Source: Saprospiraceae bacterium (GTDB lineage Bacteria > Bacteroidota > Bacteroidia > Chitinophagales > Saprospiraceae). Taken from it: a DNA stretch of 64,000 nucleotides. Shown one piece after another: positions 45,143 through 53,119 of the stretch. A program made the position numbers and the translations under genes. The notes under the pieces were generated by a model. The model saw only the letters and a list, made by a program, of their open reading frames with translations. It was not told the origin of the DNA and made no database searches. Each line of letters opens with the position of its first letter. The stretch's first letter is position 1. The stretch spans positions 62,001-126,000 of the forward strand of contig JADKBS010000025.1 of assembly GCA_016714985.1 (NCBI GenBank). Direction: 5' to 3'.

Positions 45143-45916
45143 TTATGGGCGCAATTTAATAAATCCTCCGTCCAATGGAAAATCACAACCAGTGATAAAG
45201 GCAGCTTCATCCGAGCAAAGGAACAGCGCCAGGTTCGCCACTTCGTCAGGTGTTCCCATGCGCCCAATGGGTTGCGTCTTCGCCAATTTTGCGAACATTT
45301 CCGCCTCAAGGCCGGGGTAGTTCTTCGCCAAAAAACCATCCACAAACGGCGTGTGGATGCGGGCGGGCGAGATGCAGTTGCAGCGGACGTTGTCGCTGAG
45401 GTAGTCCATCGCTACGCTGAGGGTCATGGTCAGTACAGCACCTTTGGTCATGGAGTAGGCGAAGCGGTCGGGGATGCCCACTGAAGCCACCACGCTGGCC
45501 ATGTTCAGAATGACGCCGCCGCCATTTTGCTTGAAAAACGGCACGACGGCGTGCATCGCATTGTAAACGCCTTTCACGTTCACCCGGTACATGCGGTCGA
45601 GGTCGTCCTCGGTGGTTTTTTCCAGATTGCCGACGAAGCCGATGCCCGCATTGCAGACGAGGATGTGCGCAACTTGCTCATTATGAATCGCTTGCGCAAT
45701 GGCTGCTACCTGCTGCTGATTGCTCACATCGCAGGTATGGGCCGTGGCATGGCCACCTTCCGCACGGATTTCTGCAGCTGCGTTTTCTGCTTCTTCGAGC
45801 TTCAAATCGAGCAAGTGGACATACGCTCCCTCCATTGCGAAGCGCCGTGAAATGGCTAGCCCAATGCCACTGGCGCCACCGGTCACGATGGCTGTTTTGT
45901 TTTCGAGTCGTTTCAT
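45143..45916 (-). CDS. SDR-family oxidoreductase
   Basis: A 257-residue classical short-chain dehydrogenase. The NAD(P) motif TGGASGIG is at 13-20, CNAGIGF (NAG) near 90, and the catalytic Ser with Y-xxx-K lies in NMASVVASVG and FAYSMTKGAVL. The closing FITGCDFPLDGGF is standard. Because an L-rhamnose-mutarotase-like gene and a fucose permease gene lie upstream on the same strand, oxidation of a deoxy-sugar acid (such as 2-keto-3-deoxy-fuconate) is plausible but inferred. The ATG at 45916 is chosen; the longer frame from 46036 reads through a hairpin repeat and gives a meaningless tail. Confidence 0.88.
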   Translation of the reverse strand: MKRLENKTAIVTGGASGIGLAISRRFAMEGAYVHLLDLKLEEAENAAAEIRAEGGHATAHTCDVSNQQQVAAIAQAIHNEQVAHILVCNAGIGFVGNLEKTTEDDLDRMYRVNVKGVYNAMHAVVPFFKQNGGGVILNMASVVASVGIPDRFAYSMTKGAVLTMTLSVAMDYLSDNVRCNCISPARIHTPFVDGFLAKNYPGLEAEMFAKLAKTQPIGRMGTPDEVANLALFLCSDEAAFITGCDFPLDGGFIKLRP

Positions 45917-45940
45917 ATTCTTTACTTGATAACCTATAGT

Positions 45941-46006
45941 GGCGGCTTCATCGACAACAGCTTTCCGAAAGTTCCTAACTTTCGGAAAGCTGTTGTCGAT
46001 GCCGCC
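45941..46006. repeat. Near-perfect 30-bp-arm hairpin
   Basis: Arms begin GGCGGCTTCATCGACAACAG and close with CTTTCGGAAAGCTGTTGTCG around the loop CCT; only the extra TC in the left arm breaks pairing. It lies between the mutarotase and SDR genes, where it may limit read-through or stabilise mRNA. Confidence 0.8.
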
Positions 46007-46025
46007 GCTGCCTCGCTGGTTAAAA

Positions 46026-46358
46026 TCACAGTTCAAAAATTTTATCCATCAGCACCCATTTTTCCCCCTCCTTCGCCCAGGGCAACGGCTGCTGGAATTT
46101 CCACATCAGCTCCTCCCAAGCCTGTACCCGTGGGTTGGCGGCATCGGTGGCGGACTTTTTTTCAAAGCTGAAATCACCGTTCACCTCCATAACCATAAAC
46201 ATCCGGTTGCCCGTGCGGTAGATGTCCAGCGCTGTGATTCCAGCTGCACGGATGTCCTCCAGCACCTCTGGCCAGACGCCGCCGGGGGCGTGCCAGCGCT
46301 CGTATTCGGCGATGAGGGCGGGGTCGTCTTTGAGGTCGAGGGCGAAGTGGTATCTCAT
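46026..46358 (-). CDS. L-rhamnose mutarotase-like protein
   Basis: A 110-residue protein of the RhaM/DUF718 family, which interconverts alpha and beta anomers of L-rhamnose or L-fucose. Family features are YHFALDLKDDPALIAEYERW, His23, DIYRTGNRMFMVMEV and the C-terminal PWAKEGEKWVLMDKIF. Length is normal. It lies among a fucose-permease gene and an SDR gene, which points to L-fucose or L-rhamnose use. Confidence 0.9.
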   Translation of the reverse strand: MRYHFALDLKDDPALIAEYERWHAPGGVWPEVLEDIRAAGITALDIYRTGNRMFMVMEVNGDFSFEKKSATDAANPRVQAWEELMWKFQQPLPWAKEGEKWVLMDKIFEL

Positions 46359-46415
46359 TTTTCGATTTTCGATTTACGACTTACGATTGGGGGCGTTGGG
46401 CTTCCAATCGGTTTT

Positions 46416-47144
46416 TCATTTTTCCAATAAAACCGGGCAGTTTTCAAGATTGATATTGAATTTTCCAGACTTGCACAGCTTGATGAGCTTCACCTTTTTC
46501 ACACCTTCATCTTCGCCTATGCGAATACTGAATGTGCATTCCTGACCTTCAAAATGGTATTCGCTGGCGAAATAGCTGTTGCCAGTTGCTTCGTCATCAT
46601 CGCTCTCACTGCCGAGCAAGAAGCCAGGATTCAGGTCGGCCTTGCCACGGATTTGGTCAACGGTTTGGCGGTTTTTGCGCAGCTCGAAATTAAAATCAAG
46701 CGTCGTGTAATTGGCCATCGAAACATCCAGCGAATACAGGTAGCCTTGCTTGCTGGCCACAAAATTGGTCCACTTCGCAGCCTTCCCCATTGTAGCAAGC
46801 GGCAAAAGCATCGGGAAAACAAAAGTGTCCGTTTGCTCCAAAACGATGAAGCTATCTGCTAATTCAAAGTTTTCTGCAAGGCCAGCGTAGGTCAGTTTTT
46901 TCAGAAAATCGGCGGAATAGTCGAGGTCGTTGGCCAGTTTGATTTTGGCGGGCTTGACGTTGCCGGGAACGGCTTCTTCCACTGTATCTGTTGGCACAAC
47001 GGCATCCTCGCCCAATAATGCTGTGTCCGCCAAAAGCGAATCCAAAACTGGTGTACTATGCTGCTCAGGTGTGAGGCTACCACTCGTGCAAGCAAGGAAG
47101 TGCATCGCAGCCATTGCGGAGCAAAAGAATAAAATGTATTTCAT
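46416..47144 (-). CDS. Lipoprotein of unknown function
   Basis: A 242-residue lipoprotein with a signal sequence ending in the lipobox FLAC (Cys19), followed by a Ser/Thr/Asp-rich linker (TPVLDSLLADTALLGEDAVV). The globular part has no recognised domain; the end SGKFNINLENCPVLLEK is distinctive. It lies within the minus-strand sugar gene group but is separated from fucP by a strong hairpin and may not belong to the pathway. Confidence 0.7.
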   Translation of the reverse strand: MKYILFFCSAMAAMHFLACTSGSLTPEQHSTPVLDSLLADTALLGEDAVVPTDTVEEAVPGNVKPAKIKLANDLDYSADFLKKLTYAGLAENFELADSFIVLEQTDTFVFPMLLPLATMGKAAKWTNFVASKQGYLYSLDVSMANYTTLDFNFELRKNRQTVDQIRGKADLNPGFLLGSESDDDEATGNSYFASEYHFEGQECTFSIRIGEDEGVKKVKLIKLCKSGKFNINLENCPVLLEK

Positions 47145-47170
47145 AGAATACTGTAAAAATCTGAACTAAA

Positions 47171-47201
47171 TTAAGGCGGTGACTCGAAGTCACCGCCTTA
47201 A
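47171..47201 (-). terminator. Perfect hairpin after fucP
   Basis: TTAAGGCGGTGACT / AGTCACCGCCTTAA with loop CGA, starting five bases after the fucP stop. No T tract follows, so it may be a processing or stability element. The core is shared with the hairpin at 30428. Confidence 0.6.
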
Positions 47202-47206
47202 TTCGA

Positions 47207-48403
47207 CTATGTCAACTGCGACCCCCTGAAGCCGTACCAAGCAATATATGCAAACATCAGGGTGGGCAGGATGAAGGCCGTCGCCATGCTCGTCGAGTCG
47301 GCGATGGCGCCCATAATGGGCGGGAACACTGCACCGCCGACGATGCCCATGATGATATACGAGGAGCCGTTCTTGGTCAAGCTGCCGAGGTCCTTTACCC
47401 CAAGGGCGAATATGGTGGGGAAGGTGATGCTCTGGAACAGGTAAAACACCATCAGTGCCCCTACCGATACCTTGCCGAAGTGGCCTGTGACGATGAGCAG
47501 CAGCGCCACGATGGACACACTATAATAGCCGAGCAGTTTATGGGGCTTCACGTATTTCATCAAAAAAGTGCCGAGGAAACGGCCCGCCATAAAGATGACC
47601 ATGCCGATGGCTTGCAAGAAACTAGCCTCTTGGTTGCTGATGCCAAGCGTATCGGTAGTGTAGTTGATGAAGAAGCCCCAGATGCAGCCCTGTGCGCCTA
47701 CGTTCAGGAATTGCGCCAGCACGGCAAAGGAAAAATGCTTGTGCGCCCAAAGCTTGCGGCCAGTATGTGACTGTTTGTCGGCGACGAGGGTTTCTTCTTC
47801 CACCTCTGGCATGGGGGTAAAATAGAAGAGCACGGCCACCATCAGCACCACCAAACCAACAATTATATAAGGTGTCTGCACGGAGCGGAATCCTTCTTGT
47901 ACGGTCTGGCTTGTGGCACCAAATACGAACAGCCCGCCCACCAACGGCCCGGTGATTACACCTACCCCATTGAAAGATTGGGCAAGATTGAGGCGCTGCT
48001 CTGAGCTTTCACGAGGGCCAAGCACGGTGGCGTAGGGGTTGGCTGCGGTCTCCAAAAAGGCAAGGCCGCAGGCCAAGATGAACAGTGCCACCAAAAACAG
48101 GCCCCATGACTGTGCCTCGGTAACTGGGTAAACGAGTAGCGCCCCACCAGCGTACAAGAGCAGTCCAGCGAGGATGCCTTTTTTGTAGCCAAATTTTTTC
48201 ATGAAATACCCGGCAGGCAAGGCCATTAGGAAGTAGGCCCCGAAGGTAACGACCTGTACCCAGGCCGATTCGGCGATGCTGATGTTGAGCGTTTCCTGGA
48301 AATGTTTGTTCAACACATCGAGCATGGAAATAGCGAAACCCCAAAGGAAAAATAAGCTGGTAACCAGCACAAACGGAATCAGGTACTTGTTTTTAGTGGA
48401 CAT
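47207..48403 (-). CDS. fucP: L-fucose:H+ symporter-like MFS permease
   Basis: A 398-residue, 12-helix major facilitator of the FucP family for fucose, glucose/galactose or related sugars. The N-terminus FFLWGFAISMLDVLNKHFQE is the family fingerprint, followed by GYFMKKFGYKKGILAGLLLY and FLETAANPYATVLGPRES. With the mutarotase and SDR genes downstream it suggests import and non-phosphorylated breakdown of a deoxyhexose. Specificity is not certain from sequence. Confidence 0.88.
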   Translation of the reverse strand: MSTKNKYLIPFVLVTSLFFLWGFAISMLDVLNKHFQETLNISIAESAWVQVVTFGAYFLMALPAGYFMKKFGYKKGILAGLLLYAGGALLVYPVTEAQSWGLFLVALFILACGLAFLETAANPYATVLGPRESSEQRLNLAQSFNGVGVITGPLVGGLFVFGATSQTVQEGFRSVQTPYIIVGLVVLMVAVLFYFTPMPEVEEETLVADKQSHTGRKLWAHKHFSFAVLAQFLNVGAQGCIWGFFINYTTDTLGISNQEASFLQAIGMVIFMAGRFLGTFLMKYVKPHKLLGYYSVSIVALLLIVTGHFGKVSVGALMVFYLFQSITFPTIFALGVKDLGSLTKNGSSYIIMGIVGGAVFPPIMGAIADSTSMATAFILPTLMFAYIAWYGFRGSQLT

Positions 48404-48487
48404 GGTTGGCTTTCGTTTTGTGAAGGGCCAAATGTAGGGAAGGGAATCGAAGTTTTCAGGCTTTCAGGTTTTTGGGAGGGATGAAAC

Positions 48488-48520
48488 AAAAAAAAAGGGG
48501 GCAGCGGCGCTGCCTCCCCG
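48488..48520 (-). terminator. Minus-strand terminator
   Basis: Minus-strand stem GGGGAGGCAGC / GCTGCCCCC (one bulge) followed by nine T. It lies 32 bp after the stop of the start-less frame 48552-48875, and about 500 bp after mscS. Confidence 0.75.
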
Positions 48521-48551
48521 AAACCATTTTACCAAAAAACTTACTTTGAAA

Positions 48552-48875
48552 TTATGAGATTCTATTGATGGTCATCTGCCATCCATCGGGAAAATTGGGT
48601 ATAAAAATCACCTTGGCTATGTCAAGGCCACTCAATGGTTTATAGTGAACACCAATTGATTTTGGATATAAAATGGCGAAAACTGCTTCGTCAAGGCGAA
48701 ACGATGCTTTCGAGTTTTTTAACTTGTTGGATGTGAGAAAGGGGAATGCCCTGAGACCGAATAATGCTTGTCGAAGTGAGGAATTGGACAGGAATTGTCC
48801 AAGAGACCAGTCATGATTGTTGAGAAGGAGAAGATGGCTTGAAGCCGAAACGAATAGTGCAAAATTAGGCTCGTT
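48552..48875 (-). pseudogene. Start-less open frame, possible gene remnant
   Basis: Between mscS and fucP one minus-strand frame is open for 107 codons but has no usable ATG, GTG or TTG near its 5' end. It reads LDEAVFAILYPKSIGVHY, then GLDIAKVIFIPNFPDGWQM and a TAA. The composition is protein-like and a strong terminator follows directly. I do not recognise the family. It could be the 3' part of a lost gene or chance. Confidence 0.35.
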
Positions 48876-49025
48876 CTATCTGTTATGAAACAGGTAGGTT
48901 CAGATATTTTTTAATTATCTGCGCAAAATTCTAAAAATCAACTAATTGTGAACATATTTTTTTAATTCTACACAGTGGTTTGCACACCCTTGATACGTAA
49001 TTTCACGTAGGGAAAAAATCCGTTT

Positions 49026-49862
49026 TTACTTTAAATCCTCTGGATTTCGCACCCAAACGTCTCGCTGTGGGAATGGGATCTCGATGCCATTGGCCCGGAA
49101 CCTGCTTTCGATGTTGAAACGGATATCGCTCTTGACACGCTCAATATTGAAAAATTCGGTACTAAAAAAAAGCAGCTCGAAGTCAACGGAAGACTCGCCA
49201 AAATTGACAAAATGAACGGATATGGCAGGTTCTTTCAGTACCTTTTCATGTTCGCTGGCCGCCTCAAGAAGAAGGCGTTGCACGAAAAGTACGTCTGAGT
49301 GGTAGGCAACTCCTACCGCTATCTTGAATCGGGCTGGCTGGTCATCGTGGGTCCAGTTGGTCACTTTATTGACGACGAGGCTTGAGTTCGGTACGAGGAT
49401 GCTTACCCGGTCACGGGTTTCGAGCTTGGAGGTTCGAAGGCCTATTTTTACGACCCTGGCCACAAATCCGTCCACTTCCAGTATGTCACCTACATCCACC
49501 GTGCCCTCTACCAATATGATGATGCCCGAAATGATGTCCTTGAAGGTATCCTGTAAGCCAAGTCCGATGCCGACCAGCAAGGCCGCAGAACTGGCCCAAA
49601 TCATGGAACTGATGTTGAACAATTCCATGATGGCAAACACGGCCAATACCCAGATGATATAGCTCAGGAATTGCTTCAGTGCCATTTGCCTCCCCGGATC
49701 CACCTTGCGTGTGCGGAAGTAGCGGTCGAGCAGGATGCGCTTCATGGTCCAAATCAAGATTTTTGCGGCCAACAAAATCAAAATGGCCATTAGCAGGTGC
49801 GACATTGTGAGTTTGAAATTGCCAATAATGATGCTCAGGTTGAGAAATTCTTTGAAATCCAT
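49026..49862 (-). CDS. MscS-family mechanosensitive channel
   Basis: A 278-residue inner-membrane channel that opens under tension to release solutes. Three N-terminal helices (LTMSHLLMAILILLAAKILI, FLSYIIWVLAVFAIMELF, SSMIWASSAALLVGIGLGLQ) end in the pore helix. The MscS beta domain follows (DTFKDIISGIIILVEGTVDV, GDILEVDG, LVPNSSLVVNKVTNW). The C-terminal domain ends IEIPFPQRDVWV, a family hallmark. Length is close to the minimal MscS. Monocistronic. Confidence 0.93.
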   Translation of the reverse strand: MDFKEFLNLSIIIGNFKLTMSHLLMAILILLAAKILIWTMKRILLDRYFRTRKVDPGRQMALKQFLSYIIWVLAVFAIMELFNISSMIWASSAALLVGIGLGLQDTFKDIISGIIILVEGTVDVGDILEVDGFVARVVKIGLRTSKLETRDRVSILVPNSSLVVNKVTNWTHDDQPARFKIAVGVAYHSDVLFVQRLLLEAASEHEKVLKEPAISVHFVNFGESSVDFELLFFSTEFFNIERVKSDIRFNIESRFRANGIEIPFPQRDVWVRNPEDLK

Positions 49863-50011
49863 GTTGCAAAACTTGATTTTCGATGAAAAATAGGTGTCAG
49901 AACCGCAATTTTGTCGTGCAAATCTGCATAACTTAGTTCGTCTTTAGAAATCCTGTCGCCAAAAAGCAAGTTGAAAGCGTCCCGTAAACCTTCATTTTTA
50001 AACTTTAAAGC

Positions 50012-51496
50012 ATGAAAAACTTAATCAACTTTCTACTTTGCCTTGCACTGCCTGCCTGTCTAATCGGACAATCCAAGGTTGATGCGAGCATATCGTTTGC
50101 CTCTTTCCAAGACCAAGGAAAGGGCTATGTGGAGGTTTATTTGCATGTACTTGGCCCAAGCGTTGGCCTCGCTCCATTAGACGGTACAAATGGACAGTCA
50201 AAACTAGATATCGTCATTCTGTTTATGCAGGGCGATAATGTTATAAAATTCGATAAGTACCGGCTCAGCGGCCCTATAACGGAAAAGCCCATTGACTTCG
50301 TTGACATGAAACGCTATGCCTTGGACAATGGCGAGTACCAACTGGAAGTTTCCGTTGAAGATATGGTGAATCCCGGTAGTGCAAAAAAATTCCGTTCCAG
50401 CATGAAGGTGGACTACCAACCCAATGGATTGGCCATTTCTGATGTAGAGTTGTTGGCTTCGGTTAAGAATGTTGACACAAGTGCAGCCCCAAACCCAATG
50501 GCAAAGGGCAATTTCATCTTCGAGCCGATGCCTACCAATTTTTATTCAAAAAATGACGAGTTGTTGTTGTTCTACTTTGAAGTTTACAACACCGATAAGG
50601 CCATTGCCGAAGACTATCTGCAAACCATCTACATAGACAACGCAGATACCAAGGATGTAGAGGAAAAAATAGGTGCATCCAATAAACGAAAGCAACCAAC
50701 ACCCGTAGATGCCGCCGTACAAAAAATGGACATCAAGTCACTTCGAACAGGCAATTACAACCTCGTGATTGAAATCAGGAACAGGAACAAAGACCTGTTG
50801 GCTAAGCGCTCTATGCCTTTCCAACGTAGCAACCCCTATTTGGAAATCACCGAGGCGAAGATTTCATCCGGCGAGGTTTCCCTAAACGATGAATTCGTAG
50901 GTAAGATGTCTGAGGAAGAGCTTGTTTATGCCCTAAAAGCCATCCTGATGCAAGTGGACAAAGCGGATGGAGAGCATGTAAAATATATCATTTCAGAGCG
51001 CAACGCCAATGCCATGCGAATGTACTTGTTCAGCTATTGGGCAAAGGAAAACCATAACAATCCCGAGGCTCAATACAACGCCTATATGAAAATTGCAAAG
51101 CAGGTGGATGTCAGCTTCGCCAATGGCTTTGGCTTTGGCTTTGAAACTGACCGGGGATATGTTTTTCTGAAATATGGTGCTCCAAACAACACGGCTTTCG
51201 AGGAAAACGACCCCAGTGCGCCTCCCTATGAAATCTGGTATTACAACCAGTTCCCAAAGACAAAACAGAACAATGTCAAATTCCTTTTCTACAACCCTTC
51301 CTTGACAACCAATGGCCATGTGCTGCTTCATTCCACTGCACGGGGCGAAAACAACAATCCTCGCTGGGAAATAGACCTATACAAAGATGCCCCCAATGAA
51401 ATCCAGGGCAACGACTTCATTGATGGAACCCAAATGCAGTCCAATACAGGCCGACATGCCCGGCAGCTGTGGGAAGGTTTTAAGCCAGATCAGTGA
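50012..51496 (+). CDS. GWxTD domain-containing secreted protein
   Basis: A 494-residue exported protein with signal peptide MKNLINFLLCLALPACLIG (cut before QSKVD). The C-terminal third is the GWxTD region typical of Bacteroidota and Acidobacteriota: ISERNANAMRMYLFSYWAKE, TDRGYVFLKYGAPN, PPYEIWYYNQFP. The literal motif is not conserved here (FETDRGY stands in its place). Function is unknown for the family. Three helices and beta-sandwich-like repeats precede it. The ATG at 50012 is the only sensible start. It is followed by repeat copy R2. Confidence 0.85.
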   Translation: MKNLINFLLCLALPACLIGQSKVDASISFASFQDQGKGYVEVYLHVLGPSVGLAPLDGTNGQSKLDIVILFMQGDNVIKFDKYRLSGPITEKPIDFVDMKRYALDNGEYQLEVSVEDMVNPGSAKKFRSSMKVDYQPNGLAISDVELLASVKNVDTSAAPNPMAKGNFIFEPMPTNFYSKNDELLLFYFEVYNTDKAIAEDYLQTIYIDNADTKDVEEKIGASNKRKQPTPVDAAVQKMDIKSLRTGNYNLVIEIRNRNKDLLAKRSMPFQRSNPYLEITEAKISSGEVSLNDEFVGKMSEEELVYALKAILMQVDKADGEHVKYIISERNANAMRMYLFSYWAKENHNNPEAQYNAYMKIAKQVDVSFANGFGFGFETDRGYVFLKYGAPNNTAFEENDPSAPPYEIWYYNQFPKTKQNNVKFLFYNPSLTTNGHVLLHSTARGENNNPRWEIDLYKDAPNEIQGNDFIDGTQMQSNTGRHARQLWEGFKPDQ

Positions 51497-51560
51497 TTGG
51501 TCAGAGAGCCATCAGGTATGATTTAGCAGCACACTGCCTGCCCACCGACATGCTGACAAC

Positions 51561-51652
51561 TTATACTTTGGACCTCAAGTATTGTCCATTTCAACTTGCT
51601 GTTGGCCATTTGCTTTTGGACAACAGCTAACAGCTAACGGCCAGAAGTATAA
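51561..51652. repeat. TTATACTTTGGA repeat, copy R2
   Basis: A 92-bp element with ends TTATACTTTGGA and GGCCAGAAGTATA, matching R1 at 41082. It carries an extra duplication CAACAGCTAACAGCTAACGG inside. It lies 64 bp after the GWxTD gene. Confidence 0.7.
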
Positions 51653-51747
51653 ATTAAACGGTATCGTTTTTGAAATTTAATATAAAGCTGAATTGAGTAA
51701 AAGGGGCATCATTGCCAAAAAAACCTAATTTTGCCTTGAAATCAACA

Positions 51748-51788
51748 ACAAAGGTGACGCCTCGTTGAACAGCGCCACCTTTGTTATT
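51748..51788 (+). terminator. Terminator or leader attenuator
   Basis: Stem ACAAAGGTG / CACCTTTGT then TATTTT. A TAATTTTG box (51726-51733) lies just upstream, so the hairpin may sit in the leader of the glycosyltransferase gene at 51808 and not only end the preceding transcript. Confidence 0.6.
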
Positions 51789-51807
51789 TTACCAAATAAC
51801 TGTTGTT

Positions 51808-52524
51808 TTGTCAAAGAATCTCGTAATTATACCCACCTACAACGAACTGGAGAACATTGGGAAAATGCTCGATGCTGTCATGGCACTGCCTGTTGCGTTT
51901 GATGTGCTTGTGGTGGACGATGGTTCACCAGATGGCACTTCTGCAGTAGTGCGTGAAAAAAGCGCCGATTATCCCCAGCGTATCTACCTGCTGCAGCGTA
52001 GCGGCAAATTGGGCTTGGGCACAGCTTATATCGAAGGCTTCAAATATGGCCTAAAACAAGGCTACGATTATATCTTCGAGATGGATTGCGATTTCTCGCA
52101 TAATCCAAGTGACCTCGTTCGACTACTTCAAGCCCTTCAAAAAGATGCAGACCTGGTGATTGGCTCCCGCTATGTCAAAGGAGGCAGTACTGTAAATTGG
52201 CCATTCGACCGGAAAGTGCTTTCCTATGGTGCCTCCCTTTATGTTCGCCTCATAACTTGGATGTGGATCAAAGACCCAACCGCTGGTTTTGTTGGGTATC
52301 GCAGAAAGGTGCTTGAGACGATTGAATTGGACAAAATCAGGTTCATCGGCTACGCCTTCCAAATCGAGATGAAGTTCACCGCATGGCGGTTTGGCTTCAA
52401 GCTACGTGAAATACCTATCACCTTTGCCGACCGCATAGAAGGTGCCTCAAAGATGACCAAGGGCATCGTCAGAGAAGCCATTTTTGGCATCATCAAGCTG
52501 AAAGTTTATAGCCTCTTCCATTAA
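51808..52524 (+). CDS. Polyprenol-phosphate mannosyltransferase-like GT2
   Basis: A 238-residue family 2 glycosyltransferase of the dolichol/polyprenol monophosphomannose synthase type, moving a sugar from GDP- or UDP-donor to a polyprenyl phosphate. Features: IIPTYNELENIG, VVDDGSPDGT, the metal-binding DxD within FEMDCDFSHNP (Asp93, Asp95), and IKDPTAGFVGYRR. No membrane helices follow, so it is the short DPM1-like form. I chose the TTG at 51808 over one at 51781, which would begin inside a terminator hairpin. It may supply lipid-linked sugar for protein O-glycosylation. Confidence 0.9.
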   Translation: MSKNLVIIPTYNELENIGKMLDAVMALPVAFDVLVVDDGSPDGTSAVVREKSADYPQRIYLLQRSGKLGLGTAYIEGFKYGLKQGYDYIFEMDCDFSHNPSDLVRLLQALQKDADLVIGSRYVKGGSTVNWPFDRKVLSYGASLYVRLITWMWIKDPTAGFVGYRRKVLETIELDKIRFIGYAFQIEMKFTAWRFGFKLREIPITFADRIEGASKMTKGIVREAIFGIIKLKVYSLFH

Positions 52525-52553
52525 ACATTAGTTGGAAAAACTTCGTAAATGGG

Positions 52554-52692
52554 GCGCTGGGCAGGAGTTAGGGGTTGCGTAACAAGTCCCATTTTAGCTT
52601 TATGTATTTTTGTAAATAATCGAAAGAGCATTTTTTACAAACTGCAAAGAGTTTTCATTTGGGACTTATTACCCAACCCCTAGCTAGGCGCT
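52554..52692. repeat. MITE-like inverted-repeat element
   Basis: 139 bp with imperfect ~30-bp inverted ends. The inner part is TAGGGGTTGCGTAACAAGTC against GACTTATTACCCAACCCCTA; GGCGCT / AGGCGCT closes the outside. The AT-rich middle contains no gene. It lies between the glycosyltransferase gene and the mraZ operator region. Confidence 0.6.
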
Positions 52693-52829
52693 CACATAGT
52701 GGCCAGATTCAAAAACTTACCGCAAGTATCCATTAATCTTCCATTTTCAATTCGAGTTGATTGTTGAATGTCCCGTTTTGGGATCTTGGCCATGCCTTGC
52801 CCTTTGCCAATGTCCAATTTGGAAGCCGA

Positions 52830-53094
52830 GTGGTAAAAAGTGGGAATGATGTACTGGAGTTCCCAATACGAAGTGGGAAAAAGTGGAAACGAATATTTGA
52901 AAATACCAAAACGCCCAAATTTTTAAACTAGTTGGTAAGCCAATTTAGCTCAATCATGTAACTATATTGATTAAAAAATTGACATTAATATGCTAATTAT
53001 ATGAAAACGTGGCGCAGGAGTGGTAAAATGTGGAAAAAAAAATAAGATTTTGTGGGAGAAAGTGGGAATATTTGGGAGAAAGTGAATACTTTTG
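52830..53094 (+). promoter_or_regulatory. MraZ operator clusters and dcw promoter
   Basis: MraZ binds tandem GTGGG-type boxes with a 10-bp period. Here the boxes are at 52830/52840 (GTGGT, GTGGG), 52873/52883 (GTGGG, GTGGA), 53020/53030 (GTGGT, GTGGA) and 53052/53062/53072/53082 (GTGGG, GTGGG, TTGGG, GTGAA). The -7 box TACTTTTG (53087-53094) abuts the last cluster, so MraZ binding would block the promoter and repress its own operon. Confidence 0.8.
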
Positions 53095-53119
53095 GCCGAC
53101 AAATTGATTTACACAGCAG

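Noticed and set aside
45917..46036. N-terminal extension of the SDR gene
   Set aside because: The added residues are the translation of the hairpin repeat at 45941; the normal SDR start is the ATG at 45916.
48404..49025. Structured RNA gene in the mscS-fucP gap
   Set aside because: No tRNA, tmRNA, RNase P or SRP-like features were seen; a start-less protein frame explains part of the gap better.
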